A stretch of DNA of 36,226 bases from positions 1 to 36,226 of the forward strand of contig CALJOK010000114.1 in the NCBI GenBank assembly GCA_937981555.1. Direction: 5' to 3'. Below are positions 1-9,226 of the stretch, in pieces. The position numbers and the translations under genes were made by a program. Within the stretch, counting starts at the first letter, position 1. Every line of letters begins with the position of its first letter. The notes below the pieces were generated by a model that was not told the DNA's origin, made no database searches, and saw only the letters and a program-made list of their open reading frames with translations. The DNA is from an uncultured Saprospiraceae bacterium (GTDB lineage: Bacteria > Bacteroidota > Bacteroidia > Chitinophagales > Saprospiraceae).

Positions 1-187
1 CGATAGTACGATTACCTTAGACTTAACGACATTAGGAGAAAATGAAAACTCTATAGTTGCATCAATCTGTGAAGGTTCAACATATGAGGTTGGTGATTCA
101 ACCTATACGACGAGTGGGGTTTATACAACAGTATTGACATCAATAGGAGGTTGTGATAGTACGGTGATATTAGATTTATCAGTAGAT
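1..187 (+). repeat. Recent two-unit internal duplication, copy 1 (copy 2 at 307-496)
   Basis: Bases 1-187 are nearly identical to 307-496, offset by 306 bases (two 51-codon repeat units). I count four substitutions and one in-frame 3-base insertion (an extra TCA codon in copy 2) over the match. Similarity stops sharply after the shared codons for V-D. Other units in the gene are far more diverged, so this duplication or gene-conversion event is young. Copy 1 continues beyond the window start. Confidence 0.9.
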
Positions 188-3100
188 AATGTAATAGAAA
201 ATACTATTATAGCAGAAATCTGTTTTGGCGAAAATTACGTATTAGGTGATTCGACATATACATCAAGTGGAACGTATGTACAAACGTACACCACCGCAAG
301 CGGCTGCGATAGTACGATTACCTTAGACTTAACGACATTAGGAGAAAATGAAAACTCTATAGTTGCATCAATCTGCGAAGGTTCAACATATGAGGTTGGT
401 GATTCAACCTATACGACGAGTGGGATTTATACCACAGTCTTGACATCATCAATAGGAGGTTGTGATAGTACGGTGATATTAGATTTATCAGTAGATCCAA
501 ATACGGAAATAACTATCCCTGTTTCAATTTGTGAAGGAGAGAATTATTTTGCTGCAGGTATCAATCAAACGACTACAGGAATTTATATCGATACTTTAAT
601 TACGATTTCAGGATGTGATAGTATAGTCATAACGGAATTAATCGTTTCACCAAATACAACTAATGTCATAGCCGTAGAAATTTGCGAAGGCGATGAATAT
701 TTTGCAGGTGGAGCGATGCAATCAATGACTGGAATTTATCAAGATACTTTAATCTCTACATTTGGTTGCGATAGTATTTTGACGACGACATTAACAGTTG
801 TAAATAGTTTCGTAATAAATAATACTGCTTCAATTTGTGAAGGTGATTCTATCTTGCTAGGTGGGAACTACCAAACTTTAGCAGGTGAATATATTGATTC
901 ATTAATTAGTAATACTGGTTGTGATAGTATCATTACCACGATTTTGACAATAGGCTCAGGGTTTGAATTTGAAAATGCCGTTTCGATTTGCGAAGGCGAT
1001 TCGATTATGTTAGGAGGTGAATATCAAATGATTGGAGGTGTCTTCCAAGATTCATTACAATCAATTTCAGGATGTGATAGTAATGTAATAACGACCTTGA
1101 CGGTGAATCCAAATACTGAAATAAACATTCCAGTTTTGATTTGTGAAGGAGATAGTTATTTTACAGCAGGTGCTAACCAAACGATCACAGGAATTTACTT
1201 TGATACTTTAACCACCATTTTAGGATGCGATAGTATCATAATAACGGACTTGACTGTTTTACCAAATTCTATCACTAATTTACAAGAGGAAATATGTGAA
1301 AATGATTTCTACCTTTTCGCAGGAATTGAATTAACAGCAAGTGGAATATATACTGATTCACTTACTGCTGCCAACGGCTGTGATAGCATTGTTATTTTAG
1401 AATTAAATGTTTTACCAGAGTCTGTTGAAAATATCCAAGCTACCATTTGTGAAGGAATTGGTTATGAATTTGGGAATGAAATTTATTTCGAAACAGGTAT
1501 CTACGAAGAAAGTTTCACGGCATCAAATGGTTGTGATAGTTCAGTTACCCTAGTTTTAACGGTAACAGATATTATTGTTGAAGATCAAGTTGTGACGATT
1601 TGCTCTTACGAATCATATGAATTTGGAAATGAAATTTTGACAGAGTCAGGATTATATATTGATACCTTGACTTCATCAGGAGGCTGTGATAGCATTGTTA
1701 ATTTAGATTTGACAGTTCTATTCCCTGCAGAGGAAATAATAAATGCAACGATTTGTACAGGAGGTTCATATATACTTGGAGATACAAGTTATCAAGCTCC
1801 AGGGATTTATGAACAAAACTTTACCGCAACTTCAGGCTGTGATAGTTTGGTTACTTTAAATCTTTCAGTTGTACCAAATTTCCAATTGCCAATTTCAGCG
1901 ACACTTTGTGCCAACGATTATTTTCAAGTAGGAGATTCATTATACAATCAATCAGGACTTTATATTGATACCTTATTATCTATTACAGGATGTGATAGTA
2001 TCATAATGTTGAATTTGAATATCCTTCCATTTGAAGAAGAGACGATTGAAGCAATTATTTGTGCAGGTGAAATATATCAAATAGGTAACAATGCTTATAA
2101 CACTTCTGGAATTTATTCTGACACACTTACGTCTATCAATGGATGTGATAGTATCACGAATTTATTATTAGAAGTTATGGATGTACAACCAACTGTTGTT
2201 TATCAAAATCTTTGTGAAGGTGATAGTATTGTCTTAGCAGGAGCTTATCAAACTACGGGAGGAATTTTCACAGATGTTTTACAATCTACCAATGGATGTG
2301 ATAGTTTGGTTCATACTTATGTAAGCTTATTAGATAAAGCCACCACTTATATGCAAGAAGTGATTTGTGAAGGAGATAGTATTTTTATTGCAGGAGCATA
2401 TCAATTTGAGGCCGGAGAATTTACTGAAAATCTAAATACTGTAGAAGGTTGTGATAGTATCATCATTACAGAGTTAATGATTGATCCGCCGACTGATTTA
2501 TATGTGGAAGGATTAGACCTATGTTTAGGTGAAGAAGGACAATTATTTGTCGAAGGAGCAGATGTTGTTACGTGGTCTCCGACGGTAGGATTGAGTTGTG
2601 ATAATTGTCCTAATCCGATAGTTTCACCTTCATCTACTACTACGTATAAAGTAAGTGCAGCAAGTTGTTTAGGAACAACGGTGGAAACAAGTGTTACTGT
2701 TTATGTCAATACTCCTGCTGAGTTAGTGGTATCTGATGACGAAACAATTTTGCTTGGTGAATCTGTATTCTTGATGGCATCGACTGATGATATGCAAGAT
2801 GTAATTACTTGGTCAGATGGGATTCAAACGATTTGTGAGAATTGTAGAGAAATTACGGTTACACCTGAAGAAACAACTACTTATTACATTTCAGTTGTAG
2901 ATGAATTTGGTTGTGCCGCATTGGAAGAAATTACAGTTAATGTAAATGAAGCATGTCAATATTCAAGATTACAAATTCCAAATATGATTTCTCCAAATGG
3001 AGATGGATACAATGATCGGTTTGAAATAAGACATGAAGGGTTTGGTCAAATCTCATTGCTCAAAGTCTATAACCGATGGGGAGAAGTTATTTATGAAACG

Positions 3101-3238
3101 AATGATATTGATCAATCTTGGGATGGAACGTTTAAAGGAGAAGTGCTTAATCCAGGAGTTTATATTTATTACTTAGAAGGTTTCTGTTTGAATGATGAGA
3201 CATTTATTAGAACAGGAAATGTTACGATAATTAAATAG
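1..3238 (+). CDS. Giant GCDS-repeat surface protein, T9SS type B cargo (5' end outside window)
   Basis: The reading frame is open from base 2, so the start lies upstream of the window and the first ATG at 134 is not the true start. About 2,490 bases encode 16 full repeats plus a partial one. Each is about 51 residues and follows the pattern ICEG..Y..G...Y...GxY...L....GCDS.(x)L.L.V. Each has two cysteines about 31 residues apart, which could form one disulfide per repeat. Then come two Ig-like or PKD-like segments with CDNC and CENC motifs (about 2490-2950). The end is a gliding-motility-associated C-terminal domain (CHU_C), with SPNGDGYND, YNRWGEVIYE and WDGTFKG motifs and final TIIK. This is a type B T9SS sorting signal, so the protein should cross the outer membrane and sit on the surface. 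An adhesin role is inferred. The PorP/SprF gene downstream is the expected secretion partner. The N-terminus and total length are unknown. Confidence 0.9.
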   Translation, partial: DSTITLDLTTLGENENSIVASICEGSTYEVGDSTYTTSGVYTTVLTSIGGCDSTVILDLSVDNVIENTIIAEICFGENYVLGDSTYTSSGTYVQTYTTASGCDSTITLDLTTLGENENSIVASICEGSTYEVGDSTYTTSGIYTTVLTSSIGGCDSTVILDLSVDPNTEITIPVSICEGENYFAAGINQTTTGIYIDTLITISGCDSIVITELIVSPNTTNVIAVEICEGDEYFAGGAMQSMTGIYQDTLISTFGCDSILTTTLTVVNSFVINNTASICEGDSILLGGNYQTLAGEYIDSLISNTGCDSIITTILTIGSGFEFENAVSICEGDSIMLGGEYQMIGGVFQDSLQSISGCDSNVITTLTVNPNTEINIPVLICEGDSYFTAGANQTITGIYFDTLTTILGCDSIIITDLTVLPNSITNLQEEICENDFYLFAGIELTASGIYTDSLTAANGCDSIVILELNVLPESVENIQATICEGIGYEFGNEIYFETGIYEESFTASNGCDSSVTLVLTVTDIIVEDQVVTICSYESYEFGNEILTESGLYIDTLTSSGGCDSIVNLDLTVLFPAEEIINATICTGGSYILGDTSYQAPGIYEQNFTATSGCDSLVTLNLSVVPNFQLPISATLCANDYFQVGDSLYNQSGLYIDTLLSITGCDSIIMLNLNILPFEEETIEAIICAGEIYQIGNNAYNTSGIYSDTLTSINGCDSITNLLLEVMDVQPTVVYQNLCEGDSIVLAGAYQTTGGIFTDVLQSTNGCDSLVHTYVSLLDKATTYMQEVICEGDSIFIAGAYQFEAGEFTENLNTVEGCDSIIITELMIDPPTDLYVEGLDLCLGEEGQLFVEGADVVTWSPTVGLSCDNCPNPIVSPSSTTTYKVSAASCLGTTVETSVTVYVNTPAELVVSDDETILLGESVFLMASTDDMQDVITWSDGIQTICENCREITVTPEETTTYYISVVDEFGCAALEEITVNVNEACQYSRLQIPNMISPNGDGYNDRFEIRHEGFGQISLLKVYNRWGEVIYETNDIDQSWDGTFKGEVLNPGVYIYYLEGFCLNDETFIRTGNVTIIK

Positions 3239-3331
3239 AATTTAAGAATAGATTATGCTGAAGTAGCTGATTATCAGTTACTTGTAGGTATTAATCTAAG
3301 TTCAATAAAGAGTTAAGAACCTAATTTTGTC

Positions 3332-3373
3332 AAAAGGCATTTGCTACTCAGCGAATGCCTTTTCTTTTTTTTA
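3332..3373 (+). terminator. Rho-independent terminator after the GCDS-repeat gene
   Basis: Arms 3332-3345 and 3350-3363 pair over 14 bp with one G-U, around the four-base loop ACTC, followed by a T-rich run to 3373. It lies about 95 bases after the stop codon. This suggests that the repeat protein and the PorP/SprF gene at 3680 are separate transcripts. Confidence 0.85.
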
Positions 3374-3679
3374 TCTAAAATCTCTTAGGGCTTCATTAGT
3401 AGTTATTAAAAAAAAACGAATTAAATAATTTCCTCAATTATCAAAAACTGCTGTCACACTCTCTTTCAGTTTTTAGAAATAAATACCCCCTTGGCATAAA
3501 AATTGACTTTTATAAAGTAGGAGATTATATGAAAAAAAAGCGTTTTCCCACCAGACTATTTTTCCCTTCTTTCACTTTATCCTTCTAGAGTATTCTTATC
3601 ATTTATTTTTCTAACCAAGAAATAAATGATAAGCATGCTGATACATAACACACGATACTAACCATTTTAATACATTACC
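3374..3679 (+). promoter_or_regulatory. Leader region of the PorP/SprF gene with 14-bp inverted repeat and possible short ORF
   Basis: This 306-base gap has no long ORF and no exact TAnnTTTG promoter box. A 19-codon ORF runs 3529-3588, with an AGGAG sequence eight bases before its ATG, unusual in this group. Just after it, 3595-3608 and 3620-3633 form a perfect 14-bp AT-rich inverted repeat with an 11-base loop. The eight-base palindrome AGCATGCT follows at 3632-3639. The PorP/SprF ATG lies 46 bases after the inverted repeat. The hairpin is not followed by a T run, so it looks more like an operator or mRNA leader structure than a terminator. The function is inferred only. Confidence 0.4.
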
Positions 3680-4714
3680 ATGAAAAAATTTTACACAGTA
3701 GTAATGCTGTTGATGACGCTTGGATTGCATGCTCAAGATGTTCATTTTTCTCACATCCATGCTTCACCTACTATCATGAATCCAGCGATGACTGGACTAT
3801 TTGATGGAGACCTAAGATTGGTTTTAAATTATCGATCTCAATGGAACAATTTCACCAACGGTTATAAAACTTTTGCAGCTTCGGCAGATACAAAATTGAT
3901 TAAAATTGGAAAAGACGATTTTATTGGAGCAGGTATACAATTGTACAAAGATGTAGCAGGTGATTTAGCATTTACGACTAGCTATGGAGGATTGTCTTTT
4001 TCTCTACTAAAATCATTAGATGGAAAAGGAAAAAATTATATCTCTTTTGGATTGCAAAGTTCATACATGAGTAATAGTGTTAATTATGCGAATATAATTG
4101 CTCACGATAAGGAACCATTAATTGAAGGTGGCTCTCCTGACCAAATTAATTTTTGGGATATCTCAGCTGGCCTCGGCTGGTTTTATGCTTTCGATAATGG
4201 GAACATGGTGTACACAGGATTATCCCTTTCTCATATTAATGAACCACGAGTTTCGTTTTTTGAAGATGGAACAGGAAGTACAGATGTTTTAAAATATAGA
4301 AACTTAACTATTCATGGAGGTGCAGATATTAGATTGAATGATGACATGTCTCTAAAACCAAATTTTGTATTTAAAGATCAAGGGCCGCATCGAGAAATAA
4401 TGATTGGATCTTTTTGGAAATATAAAAAATTGAGGAGTAAGTTACGACAGCCAGCATCATTATATTTTGGAGGATGGGTGAGATGGTATTTAGATCAGAA
4501 GCAAGATGTAAGAGGAACAGATGCTTTTATTTTTGCGATCCGATTTGATTATAAAAAAATGTTTATCACTTTTTCTTTCGATGCAAATGTATCATCACTT
4601 AGAAGTGTGAGTGCAGGAAATGGAGGGCCAGAACTTTCAATTATTAAGCTTTTTGGCTATGACAAGAAACGAAGAAGAAGCGAAAAAGTAATCTGTCCAG
4701 CATTTAGATATTGA
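3680..4714 (+). CDS. PorP/SprF family T9SS outer-membrane protein
   Basis: The product has 344 residues with a clear signal peptide (MKKFYTVVMLLMTLGLHAQ). The mature start shows the family pattern FSHIHASPTIMNPAMTG followed by NYRSQW. Typical family members read Q.FSQ....P...NPA..G and NYR.QW. Alternating beta-strand character runs to the C-terminus, as expected of an outer-membrane beta-barrel. PorP/SprF proteins are known to be needed for export or anchoring of type B T9SS cargo and are often encoded next to it. Here the neighbour upstream is such a cargo. The last residues are basic (KKRRRSEK), which is unusual for a barrel C-terminus. The family assignment is firm. The pairing with the upstream cargo is inferred from position, because a terminator separates the two genes. 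Confidence 0.9.
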   Translation: MKKFYTVVMLLMTLGLHAQDVHFSHIHASPTIMNPAMTGLFDGDLRLVLNYRSQWNNFTNGYKTFAASADTKLIKIGKDDFIGAGIQLYKDVAGDLAFTTSYGGLSFSLLKSLDGKGKNYISFGLQSSYMSNSVNYANIIAHDKEPLIEGGSPDQINFWDISAGLGWFYAFDNGNMVYTGLSLSHINEPRVSFFEDGTGSTDVLKYRNLTIHGGADIRLNDDMSLKPNFVFKDQGPHREIMIGSFWKYKKLRSKLRQPASLYFGGWVRWYLDQKQDVRGTDAFIFAIRFDYKKMFITFSFDANVSSLRSVSAGNGGPELSIIKLFGYDKKRRRSEKVICPAFRY

Positions 4715-4773
4715 TAAAGCTTATTTAATCTTAATAGTTTTACTTGTTTCGATAACAAGAGAAGTTAAAATCG

Positions 4774-4811
4774 ATAGCTCCAACTTTATAAGTTGGGGCT
4801 ATGAATTTTTT
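4774..4811 (+). terminator. Rho-independent terminator after PorP/SprF gene
   Basis: Arms 4774-4786 and 4790-4802 pair over 13 bp with one G-U around a three-base loop, followed by GAATTTTTTA. It lies 60 bases after the stop codon at 4714. The rest of the gap up to 5007 has no ORF and no exact promoter box that I can defend. Confidence 0.85.
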
Positions 4812-5007
4812 ACGATTTTCCTTCCGTTTTCTATAAAGTATTTTAATACGACAATCTTATCTTTTTTCTAAAAATATAAATAACTGATAATCAACTGGTT
4901 GTTAAGTGTTAAGAGGGTATAGAATTCCTTTAATGGTATAAAATTTGAATTAGACCTATGAGAATCCTCAATGTTTTGACTTTATCTAAAAAAAACTAAA
5001 AAATAAA

Positions 5008-8000
5008 ATGGTCAATAAAAATTATCGTAAAACCCTCCCCGCAGTAATATTTTGCCTCCTCTCCCTAGCGATGAGTGCACAATTAAAGTATGAAAACTTT
5101 GTTTACAATGGTTCCGGAGGTGGAGCTTTAATGGATCAAGCAAGTGCTGTTGCAGTTAGTCCTGATGGAGACTACGTATATGTGACGAGTGCAGGGTCTA
5201 ATGCGATTAATGTCTTTAACAAAAGTATCTCGAGTCCTGATGGGCAATTGACATTTGTGGAAGTAATTAAAACTGGATTGAATGGAGTTCAGGGATTGAC
5301 ATCAGCTCAATCTGTTGCTGTTAGTCCTGATGGAAATAATGTTTATGCAGTTGGAAACTTCGACGATGCATTAGTTACGTTTGATCGAAGTCATGTCAAT
5401 GGTACTTTGAGTTATGTTAATATGCATAAAGATGGATTGGGTGGAGTTGATGGACTAGATGCACCATTTATGGTAAAAGTTAGTCCTGATGGAAAACATG
5501 TTTATGTGACCGCAACTGATGATCAGGCGATTTCAATTTTTGAAAGAAATGAGACAAATGGGATTTTAACTTTTAAATCAAAAATGACCGATCCTTCCCT
5601 AAATGTAGTTTTAGGATTCGATATCAGTTCAGATGGAAATCATATTTATGCAGCTGGACATGCTGATGGAAAGGTGGTGGTTTTTTCTCGAAATGCTACA
5701 ACTGGATTATTAACGTATGTAGAAGCGATTCAAGATAATGTGAATTTTGTGGATGGATTATCTGGAGCATTTTCTGTGTTTGTTAGTCCTGATGGAAAAC
5801 ATGTTTATGTGACTGGAGTCTACGATAATGCCCTGGCAACTTTTACAAGAAATGCATCTTCAGGAACTTTGACTTTTACAGGGATCCAACAAGATGGTCA
5901 AAATGGAGTAGATTATTTATCATTTCCATTTAATGTTTCAGGAAGTGCAGATGGTAATTATATTTATGTTCTAGGTGCAAATGATAATGCAATTAATGTT
6001 TTTGAAAGAAATTCCACGACTGGAGTTTTAACTTTCAAAGAAGCGCAAGTGGAAGGAAATGTCGGAGTTACTGGAATGAATTATCCAGTCAATATTGCAG
6101 TCAGTCCAGATGGGAATCAAGTGTATACTGCTGCCAATGGAAGTGGTGCCGCTGTAATTTTTAAGAAACAAAGTGATGGAAGTTTAAGTTTTACCGAAAG
6201 TCAAGAGAGTGGAACAGGTGGTGTTACTGGTTTGGCAAAACCATATTCCTTAACAGTTAGTCCTGATGGAAAAAATGTTTATGCTGCGGCATATGATGAT
6301 AACTCGGTAGTTATGTTTTCGAGGTCTGAAGCGACAGGTGATTTAACTTACATTGACATGCTTCAAGATGGCGAGAATGGGGTAGATGGATTATATAGAG
6401 CATACTCAATTACAGTTAGTCCTGATGGGAAACATGCTTATGCAACTGGAAATAATGATGATGCATTAGTTATTTTTGATCGAGATGAAATAACTGGAGA
6501 ATTAACTTTTGTAGAAAAAATAAAAGATAATATTGCAGGGGTAGATGGATTGAATGGTGCTCGATTTGTAACTGTAAGTGCTGATGGAAATTACGTTTAC
6601 GTTGCTGCATATTATGATGATGCGATTTCAGTTTTTCAAAGGAATGCTGCGACAGGAGAATTGTCTTATATTCAATTGGTAAAAGACGGGGTAAATGGGG
6701 TAGATGGATTGAATGGAGCTAACTCATTTGCAATTTCTGCGGATGGGAATTTTGCTTATGCTACGGGATATGCAGATGATGCGATAGTTTCTTTTTCAAG
6801 AGATCCGGCAGACGGTACTTTAGTTTTTATTGAAGAATATAAAAATGGAGTTGCGAATGTAAATGGATTGAATGGTGCTCATTCAGCTGTAGTAAGTTCT
6901 GATGGAAAAAGTCTTTACGTATGTGGATATAATGATAACTCAGTTTCTGCATTTAGTCGAAACACCACAACAGGGAAGTTAACATTTGTGGAAATGTACA
7001 AAGATGGAGTAAATGGGATAGATGGATTAACTGGTGCAAGAGCAGTTGCTTTGAATCCTGATGGAACTCATTTTTACGCAGTAAGTGGAGGAGAAAATGC
7101 AATTGTTTTATTTGAAAGAGATGAAAATACAAGTGCGTTAACTTATCAGTTTAAGCATGAAGATGGAATCGATAATGTTAACGGATTGTCTGGTGCTAGG
7201 ATGGTAGCGCTTGATCCTTTTGGTCGGCACATTTATGTAGCAGGAGCAGATGATGATGCGATTGCTGTTTTTAGTTGTACCTATTTTGAAACAATGACAG
7301 AGGAAATTTGTCAAGGAGGAAGTGTTACGATTGGAAATAATGTTTATTCTGAATCAGGAACTTACGATGATGTTTTATCGGATACTTATGGATGTATAAG
7401 TCAGGTTACATTGGAGTTGACTGTTCTGTCGACAGCGGAAAATTTAACGGAGACTATTTGTTTTGGAGAGACTTATGACTTAGGAAATCAAACCTTGACT
7501 GAAAGTGGAACTTACCAAAATACAGTAACCAATAATTTAGGTTGCGAAATTAATACAACTTTAAACTTGACAGTAACTACTGAAAATAGCATGTCTATGG
7601 CTGCTGAAATTTGTCAAGGTGAAACTTATAATGTAGGCGCAAATTCATTTTTTGAAACAGGAGTTTATGAAAACATTTTAGTTGCAACTACAGGATGTGA
7701 TAGTGTCGTTCTTTTAGAATTGACGGTTAACCCAACTTCATTTAATGATAATATTGCGATTTGTTTTGGAGATCAATACACATTTGGAAATCAAACTTTA
7801 AATTCAAGTGGAACTTTCCAAGAGACTTTCGCTTCAAGTACAGGATGTGATAGTGTTGTAACTTTACAACTTGCTGTAGTGAGTTCATTTTCTGAAAATG
7901 TTAATCAAACAATTTGTGAAGGCGGAAGTTATAGCGTAGGCAATTCAACATATACAGAAGCTGGAACGTACATGAATACATTGATCTCGACAAGTGGATG

Positions 8001-9153
8001 TGATAGTGTGGTGACTTTAAATTTATCAGTTGAACAAAATATTTCAGTCCTTGTCAATGAGACAATTTGCGAAGGAGAAGAATATATTTTCAATGGAACA
8101 AACTTAACAGAAACTGGAATTTATTCAGAAACACTCTTAACTACAGGTGGATGTGATAGTACCGTTTCAGTTAATTTAACAGTTCTTCCTGGAGTGCCAC
8201 CAATCTTGAATGAAGTAATTTGCGAAGGCGAATCATACAACTTTGGAAATAATATTTATACAGAAAGTGGAGTGTATACCAGTACATTTAGTAGTCCAAA
8301 TGGTTGTGAAACTTTAGTTACTTTGACTTTGAGTGTTCAGACATCACAAGATGTATTGATTGGCCAAACAATTTGTGAAGGGGAACAATATCCATTTGGT
8401 TCTGAATTATTGACAGATGCAGGAACTTATGTGGGGAACTTCAATACTTTAAGTGGATGTGATAGTACTGTTACTTTGACATTAAATGTAAATCCAGTTC
8501 AAGAATATGAATTATTTGAAACGATTTGTAGAGATGATTCTTATACTATTGGGAATGAAACATATACTAGTACAGGGACATATATGAATGTTTTAGCTTC
8601 AGCAGTTACAGGATGTGATAGTATGGTTACTTTGAATTTGACTGTAATCAATATCAATGGTGGAGCACTTATTACCAATGATGATGGAACAGGAATTGGA
8701 GCAATTAATCTATCCGTAAGTAATGGAACGCCACCTTATACTTTTGAGTGGATCAATGGTGCTGATACCGAAGATGTAACTGGATTGACAGATGGGTTTT
8801 ACGAAGTTGTGGTGAGTGATGCTAATGGATGTAGTAAATTATTTTCATTCACGGTTGATAATTCAACGGGGATTTTCAGTCCAGCATCAAAAGCAAATTT
8901 TGCAGCAACTGTTCATCCTAATCCTGCACCAACAAATGGAGCATTGAATATTCAAATTTCTAATAACGAAGATCAAATTTTCGAATTCAGATTATTTGAT
9001 TCCGTTGGAAAAATGATTGAAAATAAAAAAGTACAAATGAATGTAGGCGAGCAAGTGCAAACATTTACAGCACCTCAAAATGCTGGATTGTACTACTTAC
9101 AAGTAATTAATGAAAATCAAGAAACGAAGAGTTTGAAAATAATTATTCACTAG
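5008..9153 (+). CDS. Secreted double beta-propeller plus GCDS-repeat protein, T9SS type A cargo
   Basis: The product has 1381 residues. A signal peptide (about 1-24, ending SLAMSAQ) is followed by 14 repeats of about 53 residues (about 25-755). Their pattern is S.DG..VY..G..D.A...F.R...G.L.F, the lactonase-like (YVTN/6-phosphogluconolactonase-type) blade. Fourteen blades fit two tandem seven-bladed propellers. Nine GCDS repeats follow (about 760-1210); the first two and the seventh have CIS, CEI and CET in place of CDS. A SprB-like segment comes next (about 1215-1287, with NGTPPYTFEW and GFYEVVVSDANGC). The end is a type A T9SS sorting domain (about 1297-1381, with HPNPAPTNG and AGLYYLQV). 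It should be exported and held at the surface. Propeller enzymes of this fold can be lactonases, but I see no basis to assign a substrate; binding or adhesion is as likely. Confidence 0.9.
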   Translation: MVNKNYRKTLPAVIFCLLSLAMSAQLKYENFVYNGSGGGALMDQASAVAVSPDGDYVYVTSAGSNAINVFNKSISSPDGQLTFVEVIKTGLNGVQGLTSAQSVAVSPDGNNVYAVGNFDDALVTFDRSHVNGTLSYVNMHKDGLGGVDGLDAPFMVKVSPDGKHVYVTATDDQAISIFERNETNGILTFKSKMTDPSLNVVLGFDISSDGNHIYAAGHADGKVVVFSRNATTGLLTYVEAIQDNVNFVDGLSGAFSVFVSPDGKHVYVTGVYDNALATFTRNASSGTLTFTGIQQDGQNGVDYLSFPFNVSGSADGNYIYVLGANDNAINVFERNSTTGVLTFKEAQVEGNVGVTGMNYPVNIAVSPDGNQVYTAANGSGAAVIFKKQSDGSLSFTESQESGTGGVTGLAKPYSLTVSPDGKNVYAAAYDDNSVVMFSRSEATGDLTYIDMLQDGENGVDGLYRAYSITVSPDGKHAYATGNNDDALVIFDRDEITGELTFVEKIKDNIAGVDGLNGARFVTVSADGNYVYVAAYYDDAISVFQRNAATGELSYIQLVKDGVNGVDGLNGANSFAISADGNFAYATGYADDAIVSFSRDPADGTLVFIEEYKNGVANVNGLNGAHSAVVSSDGKSLYVCGYNDNSVSAFSRNTTTGKLTFVEMYKDGVNGIDGLTGARAVALNPDGTHFYAVSGGENAIVLFERDENTSALTYQFKHEDGIDNVNGLSGARMVALDPFGRHIYVAGADDDAIAVFSCTYFETMTEEICQGGSVTIGNNVYSESGTYDDVLSDTYGCISQVTLELTVLSTAENLTETICFGETYDLGNQTLTESGTYQNTVTNNLGCEINTTLNLTVTTENSMSMAAEICQGETYNVGANSFFETGVYENILVATTGCDSVVLLELTVNPTSFNDNIAICFGDQYTFGNQTLNSSGTFQETFASSTGCDSVVTLQLAVVSSFSENVNQTICEGGSYSVGNSTYTEAGTYMNTLISTSGCDSVVTLNLSVEQNISVLVNETICEGEEYIFNGTNLTETGIYSETLLTTGGCDSTVSVNLTVLPGVPPILNEVICEGESYNFGNNIYTESGVYTSTFSSPNGCETLVTLTLSVQTSQDVLIGQTICEGEQYPFGSELLTDAGTYVGNFNTLSGCDSTVTLTLNVNPVQEYELFETICRDDSYTIGNETYTSTGTYMNVLASAVTGCDSMVTLNLTVININGGALITNDDGTGIGAINLSVSNGTPPYTFEWINGADTEDVTGLTDGFYEVVVSDANGCSKLFSFTVDNSTGIFSPASKANFAATVHPNPAPTNGALNIQISNNEDQIFEFRLFDSVGKMIENKKVQMNVGEQVQTFTAPQNAGLYYLQVINENQETKSLKIIIH

Positions 9154-9177
9154 TGTTTTTGATTTTTTGAAAAATAA

Positions 9178-9216
9178 AAAAGGCGACTTGAATTCATTTT
9201 CAAGTCGCCTTTTCTT
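9178..9216. terminator. Bidirectional terminator between convergent genes
   Basis: Perfect 15-bp arms (9178-9192 and 9199-9213) surround a six-base loop. A T run follows on the plus strand, and an A-rich run on the left gives a T run on the minus strand. It lies between the stop at 9153 (plus) and the stop at 9227 (minus), so it can serve both genes. Confidence 0.9.
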
Positions 9217-9226
9217 TATGAAAAAA

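Noticed and set aside
1-3238. CRISPR array or tandem DNA repeat
   Set aside because: The periodic sequence is coding, in units of about 153 bases with a conserved reading frame, and has no short identical repeats with unique spacers.
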